Part shown: positions 51,015 to 62,706 of the stretch, in pieces
How positions within the stretch are numbered: position 1 is the stretch's first letter
Layout: each line of letters opens with the position of its first letter
Source of the DNA: Ziziphus jujuba
Taxonomy: Eukaryota; Streptophyta; Magnoliopsida; Rosales; Rhamnaceae
Assembly: GCF_031755915.1 (NCBI RefSeq)
Contig: NC_083382.1
Span: 13,607,001-13,671,000 of the forward strand
Reading direction: 5' to 3'
DNA length: 64,000 nucleotides
Notes under the pieces: generated by a model
Told to the model about the DNA's origin: nothing
What the model saw: only the letters and a program-made list of their open reading frames with translations
Databases searched by the model: none
Translations under genes and position numbers: made by a program

Positions 51015-54000
51015 CATATCATAACATATCAAAGTTTCAACTGTTGATGGGAGTCAACAAAACTTAAGGAACAACAAAGGCAAAAATACAACCAAAATAC
51101 CTGAGCGTATGATTGTGTACATGTCACTCATTTCATGCAGATTCAAACCAAAACAAGGAGTGTCGCTCATTTCATGCAGATTCACACCAAAAGAAGAAGG
51201 GGTTTTACAATGATGAAATACAATGTTTGGTTCTTGCAATAGCAAGAAGTAGAAGTAATTACTTATCATACTTGACAAATACTTCATTGAATTGGGTTTA
51301 ACTATAACAAGTAATAGACACTACCAAACATATCTTCAGTCCTTCCAATGAGTAGGTCTTTTTCACATAAGATTAAAATCCTACAAAACCTATATAATAT
51401 ACACTGACAGAAGTCTGTCTTTTCAAATTAATACATTGCCCATTCTACTCTCTTATTTACCTTCACCAACCTTTCTATTTTACAAGTATATTTAGCTTAA
51501 AATCCTTTAGTTTCTTTAAAATTAACTCCACCTCTCAATCTCAAGAACTTTTTTTCTTTCAAAAAGTTTACATTATTCCTTAATGGAGATTATGCACATC
51601 TCTTCTGGGGCACTGTGACAGTCTGCAATCAAATTCACTACAATGCAGAAGATTTCCACTAACTTTTCAAAATTACAAATTATAATAGCATATTATTAGC
51701 CTCATCCATCATACAAGGACAGTTCATTCATGGGGAAAATAACTCAAAACCAATGCAAAAAAAGTTATTTGTTCAAAGCATTTATTCCCAAATACTGGCA
51801 ATAAAATAAATAGATGGCAGAACCATTTGCAAAGTCATGGACAAAAGAAACATACAGCTTCAACTAGGGACTCTATGAGTTCCCCTTCATGGGCAGCGTT
51901 CTCAATTATTGGGACCACAAGCTCATCATGATAACTGTGCCCCTGAATTCCTTTTATCATCTCCATATGAGTGATCTGAGAAATTAAAAGGCAATCTCAG
52001 ATGTTAAAATGAGATAAAAAGAATAAAAGAATGGCATAGATGAACCTAGATTTCAAATTTCAAGACATATAAGAAATTAGTTTTTATGCCATCTTTTAAT
52101 AATAGACAAATATAATGTTTGCATATCAATTATCATACGAAGGGAATGTTTAGTGAATACATGTATGCTTTGATGTAAACAATTACTTCCCGTTGAGCTC
52201 TTTTTAAAACAAAAATATCCTATCAAATAGATTAATATTTCAAATTGATCGTGCACAGAATATGACACTAGAACCTGATCAAGTTACTTTTACACTAAAG
52301 GTTGAGAATTCTATTCTTTTACTTCTAAAGCTAGCACTAGTACAGAATTATTTCAATACTAAAATAATTAAGATATTTATTGTATTTAATAACAAGGTTA
52401 AGATATTTGTAAGATGGTGTTCAAGTAAATCTAGAAAAGAAAATAAAACTAACAATTTTGTATTTTTCAAACCACAATTATATATTGCGAAATAAATCCA
52501 AAATTTCACAAACACATAAGTTATAAAATTTGTCCATAGATAATTGCTTAAGATAATGGTCATTACATGATAGACAATCTGTGAAAAAGTATGGAATAAA
52601 CTACAAGAAAGGTAAAAGAAGAAATTGAAACTAGAATTTTTACTCAATAGTATAAATTTTGGGGTTCAAATGATTACTCGGAACTCCTTTGATAAAGGGT
52701 TAATCAATGTTACAATACAAGACTCCATTCCATGGCTGTGAATAACAGCCCCTGCATCACACATCTCAAAAACCTGAAGAATAGGAAAAGATGGATACAC
52801 AATTAAAAAGCAAAAACAAACTAAGCAAGAAATGGCAATATAAATATCAAATCAACCCAAAAATATTTTATGCTTAGGTAGAAGTGACAATTTTCAGCAG
52901 ATTCTAACTATTAAATCACACTCTCAAGTAGCTCTAGAACAAAAAACACTTCACCTCTGATGCAGGTGCTTAATATAAACACTAGAAAAGTAAATGAGGA
53001 TATAGAAAATGCAGACAATTTGACAAATAAATGCAAGTTTACATACACTCCTCAAAATGAAATTCATTATCAGACACCTAAAAGGAAATAAATAGCATTA
53101 CCAGCCATTTTCATTAATTTTACAGTTCAACCACTATAATTCATCTCTGCAGCATTTTTTTTTTTTTTTTTTTTTTAAAAGAAGGGAAAAATAAACACAA
53201 AGAGAGAAAGGAAGACCATAGACATAAATCATCTAAAAAAACTAGTATAAGCTCAACAACATCTGAAACAAAAACAAAAGATTAATGATTCGGATGAAGT
53301 AAAGAATTTTTATATTGGATCTCAGGTCCCTAAATATTTGCATTCTGCTTTAGCTCAATTCAAAAGGCTTTGCACTAGTTCATGTCCAACATATATAAAA
53401 ATGCAACAAAGAAGGGCAAAAATCACACGGTAAGGCATTCAGGAATTTTGAGGGAGACCACAACATGTAGCATTGCAAGGTTATTCTGAGTAATACTCTT
53501 CCTGAGCAATGGCAAGATTAACAATTGCAACAACATTAAAGCAAGAAAAACTATTTCCCTAACAGTTACTCACAATGATGTTGAGAAAAATAATTGAATT
53601 CATGATCTAAACCACTATTGCCTTCAATTACAAGACCAAACAAAGCCATTACACTGCATGGACAAAAGAGAAAATATAAATTCCCCTGAAGACACAGAAC
53701 TTTACCTTCATGAAGAGAGGAGCACAATCAGTACACTGGGGAGGCATATGAGGGTAAGCCTTGAGGACAGGAGCCAATAATATAAATCCATCTGAAGATA
53801 GCACATACATGTCCTCAGTAACCATTCTTTCCTTCTGAACACCTGCATAAGATATAGATATTCTCAAAAAAGAATTTGCTAACAACAAAACTTAGTCTTA
53901 TTTTTTGGTTCACCAATGCTTTACGAGTTAGAATTGAGGTAGATGATACAATACTAAGCTATTCTTGCACACCCAGGTCAGTATGCTATTTGATTTCACA

Positions 54001-54575
54001 CTCTCGCCATACTAATTTAACAAAGAGACAAAGTTCCAGTGCCATCAACTTCCCTACACCCTCAAAACTAGAATCTAAAAAGGATAATAAGGTTAGCACG
54101 CTAATCTAAAAATGTCCAAACCCAACTGGTTTTCCCACACCCTGACATCCAAATGGTTAAAAGGATTGAGGTAGTTAATACCAACTTACAAGTGCAAGGA
54201 ATTGAGGTAGATGATACACTACTAAACTGTTCTTGCATACCCAAATAAGTATGCTGTTTGATTTGACACTCTTGCCATACTCATTTAACAAAGAAACATA
54301 ATTCCAGTCCCATCAACTTTCCTAACCCTCAAAACTAGAATCTGAAATGGATAATAAGGTTAGCATGCTGATCTAAAAATGTTCAAACCCAATGGGTTTT
54401 CCCACACCCTAACATCTAAATAGTTAAAAGGATTGGGGTAGTGAATACCAGCTTGTATACCAAGTGCAAAGAACCCCCATATAGAAACTACAAAAGACCT
54501 GAAAACAGAAGACAAATATTACATGCACTTGTGCAGCAGACCTATGCATGTATGCACCTGTGTTGTGCTCATCAC

Positions 54576-54621
<46 letters not shown>

Positions 54622-54883
54622 TACCAGATGGGGAAGTGACAATGAGTTGTGAAGGCTTAGGAATGGCATCATCATGGACCTTGATGGCAATGCTGCCTCC
54701 CGTACCAGAAAACCACCCCAGAGTGTAGAAATGACGGCACAGCTCCGCTGCCAAAGCCCTTGTATCAGTCACTGCTTTTCTCTCCAAATACGCCTGAGAA
54801 GACCCTGTTCCTGCAACGCCGTTCTGGACCATTGGTTCCGATAGTGTTGTCAATGTAGTGGCCACACCGCCTGAGGACCCCAT
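47249..54883 (-). CDS. DEP1: Bifunctional methylthioribulose-1-P dehydratase / enolase-phosphatase E1
   Basis: Methionine-salvage (Yang cycle) fusion enzyme. The N-terminal part dehydrates methylthioribulose-1-phosphate; the C-terminal HAD domain enolises and dephosphorylates the product to the acireductone. Twelve exons: 54883-54625, 53842-53706, 52773-52678, 51975-51856, 50894-50805, 49686-49504, 49327-49172, 48645-48496, 48418-48317, 48005-47899, 47812-47694, 47340-47249; 536 residues. The dehydratase part shows Zn ligands H144 and H146 (HSHGME), the likely catalytic E169 (ITHMEMIKG) and H219 (RNHG). The phosphatase begins with motif I DIEGT (D301, E303). Two family-invariant looking stretches differ: GTTTP is GTIIP, and YSSGS is YCSDS (435-439). 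An in-frame ATG lies 51 bases upstream (54934); the MGSSGG start is preferred because it resembles relatives. All introns are GT-AG. Introns 1, 4 and 5 hold tandem duplications. Confidence 0.92.
49951..50110. repeat. 80-bp tandem duplication in DEP1 intron 5
   Basis: Units begin at 49951 and 50031 with CAACTA(A/C)AATCAGAAAGC and run through CACTCGAAGATTATTCAAAC with few mismatches. Confidence 0.9.
50571..50695. repeat. 63-bp tandem duplication in DEP1 intron 5
   Basis: CAAGGAATTCAGCATCCATA followed by T(A/T)GGCAGGTTAGAG-type sequence starts at 50571 and again at 50634. Later parts of the unit (GGTTTTCA) also correspond. Confidence 0.85.
51122..51199. repeat. 39-bp tandem duplication in DEP1 intron 4
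   Basis: TGTC(A/G)CTCATTTCATGCAG with the following ATTCA-ACCAAAA block is present at 51122 and 51161. It creates repeated peptides in spurious frames on both strands. Confidence 0.85.
53931..54466. repeat. 268-bp tandem duplication in DEP1 intron 1
   Basis: Two adjacent units start at 53931 and 54199 with GAATTGAGGTAGATGATACA and stay collinear through CATTTAACAAAGA-type, CCTCAAAACTAGAATCT, GGATAATAAGGTTAGCA and GGTTTTCCCACACCCT blocks. Divergence is modest and spread evenly, so the event is older than the SEC8 intron duplication. Confidence 0.92.
54578..54616. repeat. (GA)n microsatellite beside the DEP1 intron 1 donor
   Basis: About 19 GA units. On the DEP1 strand this is a CT run starting about 8 bases after the exon 1 donor (G|GTATTCGTT). 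Confidence 0.9.
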
Positions 54884-56238
54884 CTTCTTGCCTTCCACAT
54901 AACGCCAGAGATTCAGAATCAGTTCAGCAAACATCTCAAACTTCCAAAACTTGCTAAGAGAGGGTGACAGTGATTCACATATCCATTCCCATGCACAGCA
55001 TAAACATTTGCGTGAAACTTACCAGAAGTAATGACTGTCATAGTAGCAGATTTTTTTCCCTCTTCTTTTTCCTTCAGTACTGATCATGACCATGAGTGAA
55101 CTGTTGCTGTGTAATATTACTGTTTAAGGGTAAGCCTGTAATTACATTTCTAGCCCTCAATGCGCTTATCCATACCATACATGAAGGAAGAAGGATTCAC
55201 CGACTTGTTTTGGTTCATGATTCTCGTCCTAGATATATGTACCATTTAATGAACCCTTAAATTTTGATATCCAACTTCTGAATTACCAAAATCCAAAATT
55301 TTCTATTCCTCTTTTTTAAAAATTCTATTTTTTTTGTAAATTACTATTCATTTTTTTAATGAAAAAATTAGCATTTAATTTTTACCTTTATTTTTCTAAT
55401 GAATATTAATATTAAGAAATGAAAACTTTGGGGTGAAAAAAAATTTGCTTTGCTAGAGGTCAAATAAAATAAGTTTATGAGTTGGGGGAAAAAAGGAATA
55501 GAAGAAGAAGAAGAAGAAGAGGCTATTTGCTTTTGTCAATTTGTGATTGAATATAAAATTAATTTAGAGAAAAAGTACAAAAATTTAAGTAAACTAACTA
55601 GAAGATTTGAACACTTTGATTAGTTACACGAGAGCATTTCTCTGTCTCTCTGTCTCTCTGTCTCTCTGTCTCTGTCTCTTTTTTATTTTTTATTATTAAT
55701 ATTTTTTTTCTTTATATGGTTTATTACAATTTTCTTGTCTAATAGTTTTTCAATCTTTTACTACAATATGTATCACAAATCTCAATAAAATATAATTTCT
55801 TCTCATTTTTAGTCATACTATTAACATTAATTTGTGTTTAATATAAAATAAACATTTAGTTATTTTGTTAACTTTCTAAATAATTTAAATATATTAGTAA
55901 CTTATAATAAATTAATAGACACATCACAATGTTTATATTTATCAGAAAAGATGAACTTCAATATTTTATTAATAGAAAAAGTTCAATATATCATGTCTTA
56001 TTATATTTTAAAGATTTATTTGTTCTTTACATGATATTTCTATATTTCTTAGCCATCTAGGTGATACTTAAAGGAATGAGTGATGTCTTCCCATAAATGT
56101 TGTAATGGAGTTTCTTTGAGCTGTTATTAAGCCATAGTTTGATAAGATATAACATATCAGAGTTCTATTGATAAAAGTCATGCTTCAAGCTCATTGAGTA
56201 GGCAAAATTGAATTTTCAGCAGGAAAAGAATGAGGAAA
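54884..56238. other. Intergenic, DEP1 promoter side to FAR1-like 3' side
   Basis: The DEP1 leader and promoter are expected at the left. The middle is AT-rich, with a GAA run near 55502 and a CTCTGT repeat at 55638-55680. No coding frame. The right end probably includes the FAR1-like 3' UTR. Confidence 0.5.
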
Positions 56239-56799
56239 TTAATGCAGAAAATCTAGCATATTACCTGATACCATTTCTCTACGGATCTTTGCTTTAACAT
56301 TGTAAACATTTCTGGAATCTGATACTAGATTTGGGTTTTTTTGCCTCAAAGCCTTGAGGATTTGGCGTGGCCGTTTACCAGCTGCAGTCAGTTCTCTTAT
56401 TATTTTTACCTCTTCTTCACTAAAACGGCGACAGGAAGGGTGATCAGAAGTATCATTTGAAGCTTCATGATTGTGTACTCCATTTTTAATGCTGAGTATC
56501 CATATGTCATCATCTTTTTTGCCGACAACTTCGAATGAGCAATTTGTAAGGCGTGATTCCGATTTCCTTTTCCGCAAGTTTTCACCAGTTTTGAGCCTCT
56601 TGCGATAAACCCCACCTCTATCACAAGCCAGTGTCACATATCTGTCCTTGGAAGAGTCCCTAATGGAAACCATGTATCCTTGTGTCAGGGCAAAGTCACG
56701 GACATGTTTAATAAGTTCTTCACGAGTCTGAAAGGTTCCAACAGGGGGTGGAAGCATCTTCTTCTCTTGAGTATGCTCATTATGCTCCTGAGCTTCCAT
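56239..56799 (-). CDS. FAR1-type DNA-binding domain protein (single domain)
   Basis: 186 residues in one coding exon. Nearly the whole protein is a FAR1 domain, the WRKY/GCM1-like zinc finger derived from Mutator-type transposases: GTFQTREELIKHVRDFALTQGY, then YVTLACDRGG with the first Cys, NCSFEV with the next, and NGVHNHE with the paired His. A basic KRLKTGENLRKRKSES insert precedes the second Cys. A conserved tail follows (CRRFSEEEVKIIRELTAAGKRPRQILKALRQKNPNL). The transposase core and SWIM finger of full FRS proteins are absent, as in the short FAR1-related class, so it is probably a nuclear DNA-binding protein of unknown target. The ATG lies one base after an acceptor (TTTACAG|G-ATG). 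The end is uncertain: a donor-like TCAG|GTAATA sits eight codons before the stop, so a further exon cannot be excluded. Confidence 0.82.
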   Translation of the reverse strand: MEAQEHNEHTQEKKMLPPPVGTFQTREELIKHVRDFALTQGYMVSIRDSSKDRYVTLACDRGGVYRKRLKTGENLRKRKSESRLTNCSFEVVGKKDDDIWILSIKNGVHNHEASNDTSDHPSCRRFSEEEVKIIRELTAAGKRPRQILKALRQKNPNLVSDSRNVYNVKAKIRREMVSGNMLDFLH

Positions 56800-56814
56800 C
56801 CTGTAAAGCTGAAC

Positions 56815-58081
56815 CAAGAATCTAGTTACGGATGTTAAGTAATATACTCTAAAGCACCGCAAGACTTCCATAATTGACATATTGAAATCTAAATAATTTA
56901 GCAACCAAATAGAATTATTCTTCTTGCCTTAAAATCCTTAATCTGAATTACATGATAGGCATCGTTTTTTAGTGTTTATACAAACATGCATGCATGCTTA
57001 GCAATGCTCGTGTTTTCTGTATTCTCAAAAGCAAGGTTATAAGCATCAAACAAGAACTCAAAAGTTTAAAAATTCTTGTTGATTCATTAAGAAAGAAAAA
57101 ACAAATATAATACAGCTAACAGCCAGTTAGGCCAATCCTGTTTTGCCACTGAACTCGAAGCATGGTCATATCATCTGTTACTATCATTATATCTTTACTG
57201 GGAACTTTGACATGACACATACTCGCCATTTTTTTTTTTCCTTCTTTTTTTTTTTTTTTCTTTCTTTTCTTTTCTGTCATTGTAATCCCTGCAACCTCAG
57301 ATAAATCTCTTCATTTTGTACAAATTACATTCCACAGCTTATAGTAAATCCAACTTGAACTTTTCATGGTACTCTGTCTCAAACTTCAGATGATGCACTT
57401 TGTTGTTTTACAACCTCCATTGTAAACCATAATTAGGTTAATAATCAATTCGAAGAGTTCCCTTTTTTCTCTTTATTGGCATTAACCAAAGATAAAACAC
57501 CAGGGAAATACTGTTCTTTAACTTCAATAATATCCCATCTTTTGCAGAACATTGACAAAAACCCTGAATTTTAAACTAAAATCTGCTTTTGAAAAACTCT
57601 GGAAACAAGGGAGATATAAAAATGGAAACATCTCTAATATTGTTGGCATTGTCAATTCTTTATACGGACAATGCCATATAAACGTGGGTTCTGTTTCAAA
57701 GCTAATTTCTCTCAGTTTTCATATTCTGTTCTTATTTTATTCATTTAAACATTCTAATTTTTATCCACCCTTCAACAATGGAAAAACATAAAATAAGCAA
57801 TTCAAACTTTAAATTTGGTTGATTTCAAGAATTAAGAACTAGCCACTATTTCTCTGAACAAAATATCACTAGCTGAAGCAAGCTCAGAGACATCGACTTC
57901 CATTAAACTTTAATAGTAGATAAGCAATACCACACATTCCAGTAGTGGTTCAGTTGCAAATCGTGAGGAATGTATGGAAAAATTCAATCTTTAATCATTT
58001 TCAAATGAAAAAAGAAAAAAAAAACTGAAAAAGAAAAAGGAAATTAGAGAAAGAGAATCAATGAAAGGGATCAGAGCATAC
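56815..58081 (-). other. Probable 5' UTR intron of the FAR1-like gene
   Basis: Bounded by the acceptor before the ATG and a donor TCCG|GTATGC at 58081. The interior is AT-rich with poly-T/CTTTT tracts (57230-57275). No coding signal. Confidence 0.4.
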
Positions 58082-58310
58082 CGGATTGGATGAGCTCAGT
58101 AGCAAACGGAGAAGAAACCCTAAAAGGTTAACGGGCCTTCCGATGGAGGAGAATTCGAAAGGTCGATTGCAGAAGAGAAAGAAAGGGAGGGAAATTTTTT
58201 TTTTTTTTTTCCTTTTTTTCAGGGAGAGATGACAAAAACGAAGAAAGAGGGTTTTTCCAAGGAAAATCAATGTAATGCCAAGGTGGGTTTTCTCAGATAA
58301 CAAGGAGGCC
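58082..58310 (-). other. Probable FAR1-like 5' UTR exon
   Basis: On the minus strand a less AT-rich, CT-rich block containing an AGGGTTTCTTCTCC motif ends in a good donor. This is the usual look of a plant first exon. Its upstream limit is not set. Confidence 0.35.
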
Positions 58311-61300
58311 TCGAAATTTCATTTTCGGTTTTTTTAATTTTCATTTTTTTTTTTAATTCGGTAAATATAATTTAAACTCTTTATTCCACTCTTTACCTTT
58401 TTTTTTTTTTTTTTGGGCTAAAATTATTCCACTGTTTACCTTGAATCTTTACTTATTGACTTTATTATTATTATTTCTTTTTAAGGTATGTTTCATTTTT
58501 TACCTTCATATTAGTGGTAATCATGATTTATTAGTTGTTCAGATTTCGATACCTTTTTTAAAATAAAATAAAATAAAAAAGATTTTGATATCCTTAACCA
58601 GTGATACATAGAAATTCACACGCTGTAAACCAATTTTAAACGAAAATAAATTATGGGATAAATTTTTATCGCGGTTTAGCACTCAACCATCTAAACATGT
58701 CAACCAATATCAGGTAGAAGAACACACTTTGCAAACTTTGCTTATTTAGTCAAATTCACATCTTCAGGTTAAATGTTGGTTAGATGTTGCTAGACACGTA
58801 TTTTTTTGAGCCCTCAAATACAAATTTGGATATCGACATAAGCTCATTTATATGTTCAATAATACATATATGTCACAGCCGAACTGGTCAAGACCATACT
58901 TCTATTCTGTTCTATTCCTGTTTAGGTTCGAGTGACAGTGCAGCAATGGCCGCAAAACAACAAAAATAAAAATAAAAATAATGCACATACATAATTCTTT
59001 CTCATTTAGAAAAATGAAGCTATATTACTTTATCTTATATAAAGAAATCTGCTATCCACCTCCAAAGTGTATCTAGGATGATGCAATTATTTCTCCAAAA
59101 AGTTGTAACCGTTAGTAGGGATGTAATAAATCCTTATTAATCATCTAGTATCAATTCCAAAGAACACACTTTTGAGACTGTGCTCATTCGGTCAAGTTCA
59201 CATCTTCAATTAAATCATTTTAGATGACCAACAAAATTATAGGTACTTTTTGTTAGGCCCTTCCTTAGAAAAGATAAATTCAGATCCAATATAGACATAT
59301 CTATATGTTCAATAATGTATCCACATTAATATGTTATTAAAAATGTTATAATAATTACTATGAAATTGAAATGATAAATTATCAAAATCGAAGTCTAATT
59401 TTGTAGAATTAATTTTTTATTTTATCACTTTCTAATTAATAAACATTAGTAAATGCATATAAAATTTAAGTGTTATAAACATGTGATGCCATCATTCCAT
59501 TATTGCCTACTGTAACATTTACTTTTGTTATTGATTTATCCTCAATTTTTTAGAAATATATAAACATGATAACATGTAACTCATAGATAAATCCATTTAA
59601 TTTTTTTTATTTATTTGAACTTGAGAATATTACCTGAAAAAACAATGAATTATCTTAGTAGTTAAACTCTACTTTATTAATATTTTCCCATTTACTACCA
59701 TTTAATTATGTAGCTGCTGCTAATACTTTATATATCTATTCTTATAAAGAGTATTATTTAATGCTACGGTTTCTTACTCAATACTTTATCATCAAATTTT
59801 TTGGTACCAAATACAAGCTGGTATATGCCAAAATGTCAGGCTTTCATGTTATGAATGTTGCTTAGTCTCTTCCTGTTAAATAACCATTTTATATCATATT
59901 CTCTAAGCTTTTGTCATTTTTGCAATTTGCTCCCCAACTTTTATATTTATCACCTCTATCCCATAATCTTTGTGAATTGTATTGCCCAGGAGCAAGACGT
60001 TAACACTGTTTTCGTTTTGATGTTAAAAGTCACGTCACGTGTCGTCTATGTGATCTTCTTTTGGTTTCACAATTTAAGTGTAATACTCAATTTGGGAAGT
60101 ATTAAAATATAGAGAGAAACTAATTTTAAAGAATTGATTTTTTGAAAATTTGTTGCTATTTTCTATGAATTATTTTTTACAGTATTATTATGGTTAGTGT
60201 TAGAATGTTTAAGATTTATAAGTAATTAATTAATTTGTGTTTTAAAATTTGAAAATAAAAATTGTTTTTTAATAAAATATATAAAATTGATTCCTTAAAA
60301 AAATTTAAAATGATATTTTTTCAAAGTATTCATTTTCCACTTTATAGTATTTTGAGATTTATTTTTTCCTTAAATCTATAATTTCAAATTTCAATTAATT
60401 TTTACATTTTTCAAATGAAACCTTAATTAAGTAACCAATGACTTCAAAACATAAGCGGTGTTAACATCTTATTTTTAGGCTACACCGTTCATACAGACTA
60501 GAGACTAAAGATAACAAATAAGTCTGAGACTAAAGATAACAAATATAAAAATTGGGAGGACAAATTGCAAAAATTGCCAAAATTACTGGCGGTGCCAAAT
60601 CCCCTTTATATTCCAGTTTTAGATTAAATTTAATTGGCACCATTTTTTTTTTTTTATGAATCTTATTACCCAAAAGGAAATGTCCTATAAATTTTATTTG
60701 AAATTGCAGTTTATCGCTTCTTAAATTAAATTAGCACGGCAAAAGCCCAAATGTCTTAACAATATTTTTATATTGACCCATAAATTGCAGGCAACTTCCA
60801 CCTGATTTTTTTTTTTTTTTTTGTGCATGAGTCCTTGGTCATTATCTGATATAAATATATTTATAAAATCAGATTCAAATAAATTCTTCAATAATATGAA
60901 GAATAATATGAGATTTTTTTTATTAAGTGAATTTAACTCAGCTAGTAACATCTATAACTAAAAGGTCATAAGTTTGAGATATTAAAATAGAAAAAAGATT
61001 ATTGTAATAATTTAAAAAAATATGAGATTTTTTTTTTAATATTTGGATAGCATGAAAAATTGATATTTAAAATTATATTTATTAACCAATAAATCCTGAT
61101 AGAATTTTTTTTTTTTTTTAAATAAGGTTCTAATATGTGATTATATTTATATTTGATCATTTTTTAAATATTTACTTCTAATACTTAAATGTAATCTAAT
61201 AATTACTAAATATGAATTTTAATTTAATAATATAAGACAAACCTTGTATGACAATAACTATATATATAGATTATCCCACTATTACCCCTGAATTTTTTCT

Positions 61301-62706
61301 GCTTTTGCATCTAAACTAAGGCTTGTGCAGCATGATACTTTATACATATGATCAGTGTAAATTAATGTGCACTTTAATTGTCTTGTCCACATGATCAGTA
61401 TAAAAAATTATTAAACTTTCTCATCTTTCGGAAGGTATGAGACCTTTCCGTATAGTTATGTCCATTCTTATCTCCATTATTAAATTTTTCTCATATCTTT
61501 GTAGAAAAGCCAAAAAACTGACCATTTTCAAATACTCTCTGTCTTCAAAAGTCTATGGAAAGCACATAAAAATATTATATAATTAAAGATCTGGGGGAAA
61601 AGTTGGCAATTTTGTTGGCAAATTAATGTCTTTCTATCTACCCTCATTTATACATTTGGATGACTTTGAGATGACATGCATTGATCTCCTCTGATTTCCT
61701 TCTTTTTAAGATATTCAACTGTAAATTGATTCTTTAATACCCAAAAGAAAGAAAAAAAGAAAAAAAAAAAAGAAGTAAATTGATTCTTGGACATACAAAA
61801 GCACAAGAAAGGTAATTTGTTACATGTTTGTTGTAATGGAAATTATGAACTGGATCATACAGTAATGTTTTGTAAAATGAAAATGATAAATTGTATTTTT
61901 GATGCACAATGAGTTGCGTATATAAAATTTATTGTTTATTTTCCAATTTTATATCCATATCTCATCCAAGTTATATTTATACATGTAGGTATTTGTTGTA
62001 GACAGATATAATTCGGTTAGATCAGTTAACAGTTATATTGAATAAATATCATATCATGTGGGTGGTGTAAGGACCACGAGTTCTAGTAACACCAATATAA
62101 ATGTAAGTATGTAATTCTTGAATAACATAGAAAATGAATAATAAGAAAAAGAAAAGAAAAAAGAAATTCATAAAAATTCTTGAATAACATAGTGGATGAA
62201 TAATAATTCTTGAATTACAATTTTTTTTTATAAAAATTTAAATTATTCGAATATGAATATGGATTATCATTATATTTATATTTGCAATAAAAAATAAATT
62301 TTTTTTTTTTTTGCTCTGAAAAAAAAAAAATTGTTTCTGACAATAATGAAGGGGTGGATCATATGTGGGTCAGTTTCTTTCATTGGGCATGGGCTAAGTA
62401 GATCTTAGTTCATTAAATATTGGTGAATTATTGAATTATATGTGATCTGTGTTTTTGATGCCAATGAGGACACAAAGATATGAATGTTAAGTAACTAGCG
62501 ACCATTGATGCACTTGCACTAAAAAATTATTTGTTTCTGAAACTGGAATTTAATGCATGCAATATGAACTTTCATGAAGCTTTAAGAATGTAGGCATTAC
62601 ATGTTTGAATAAATAGCCCATTAAATTGGAAGTATCATTTTCATTGGGTGAGAAATAAGGAAAGCAAAAATATTACATATACTATATCAGTGAGTATATA
62701 TAAGAA
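58311..62706. other. Long intergenic region, no gene recognised
   Basis: 4.4 kb of AT-rich DNA. Two related blocks (about 58705-58770 and 59150-59215, both with GAACACACTTT, TTCACATCTTCA and a following ATATGTTCAATAATA element) suggest an old duplication with about 450-bp spacing. An inverted-repeat element lies at 59905-60590. Poly-A/T tracts are frequent. No frame carries protein-family features. Confidence 0.5.
59905..60590. mobile_element. Inverted-repeat element, MITE-like candidate
   Basis: The left arm (59905-60020) reads TTGTCATTTTTGCAATTTG, CCCCAACTTTTATATTTATC and GACGTTAACACTG. The reverse complement of the right arm (60445-60590) reads TTGGCAATTTTTGCAATTTG, CTCCCAATTTTTATATTTGT and GATGTTAACACCG in the same order. 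The arms are about 115-145 bp, imperfect, and flank roughly 420 bp of AT-rich DNA without coding capacity. The right arm contains an internal direct repeat of AGACTAAAGATAACAAAT. Target-site duplications were not resolved. Confidence 0.55.

Noticed and set aside
54424..54934. Leu/Ser repeat frames near DEP1 exon 1
   Set aside because: They are translations of the GA/CT microsatellite run on from exon 1; splicing at 54625 removes them.
54884..54934. N-terminal extension of DEP1 (17 extra residues from an upstream in-frame ATG)
   Set aside because: The extra residues look like leader sequence and the downstream MGSSGG resembles relatives, though the upstream start cannot be excluded.
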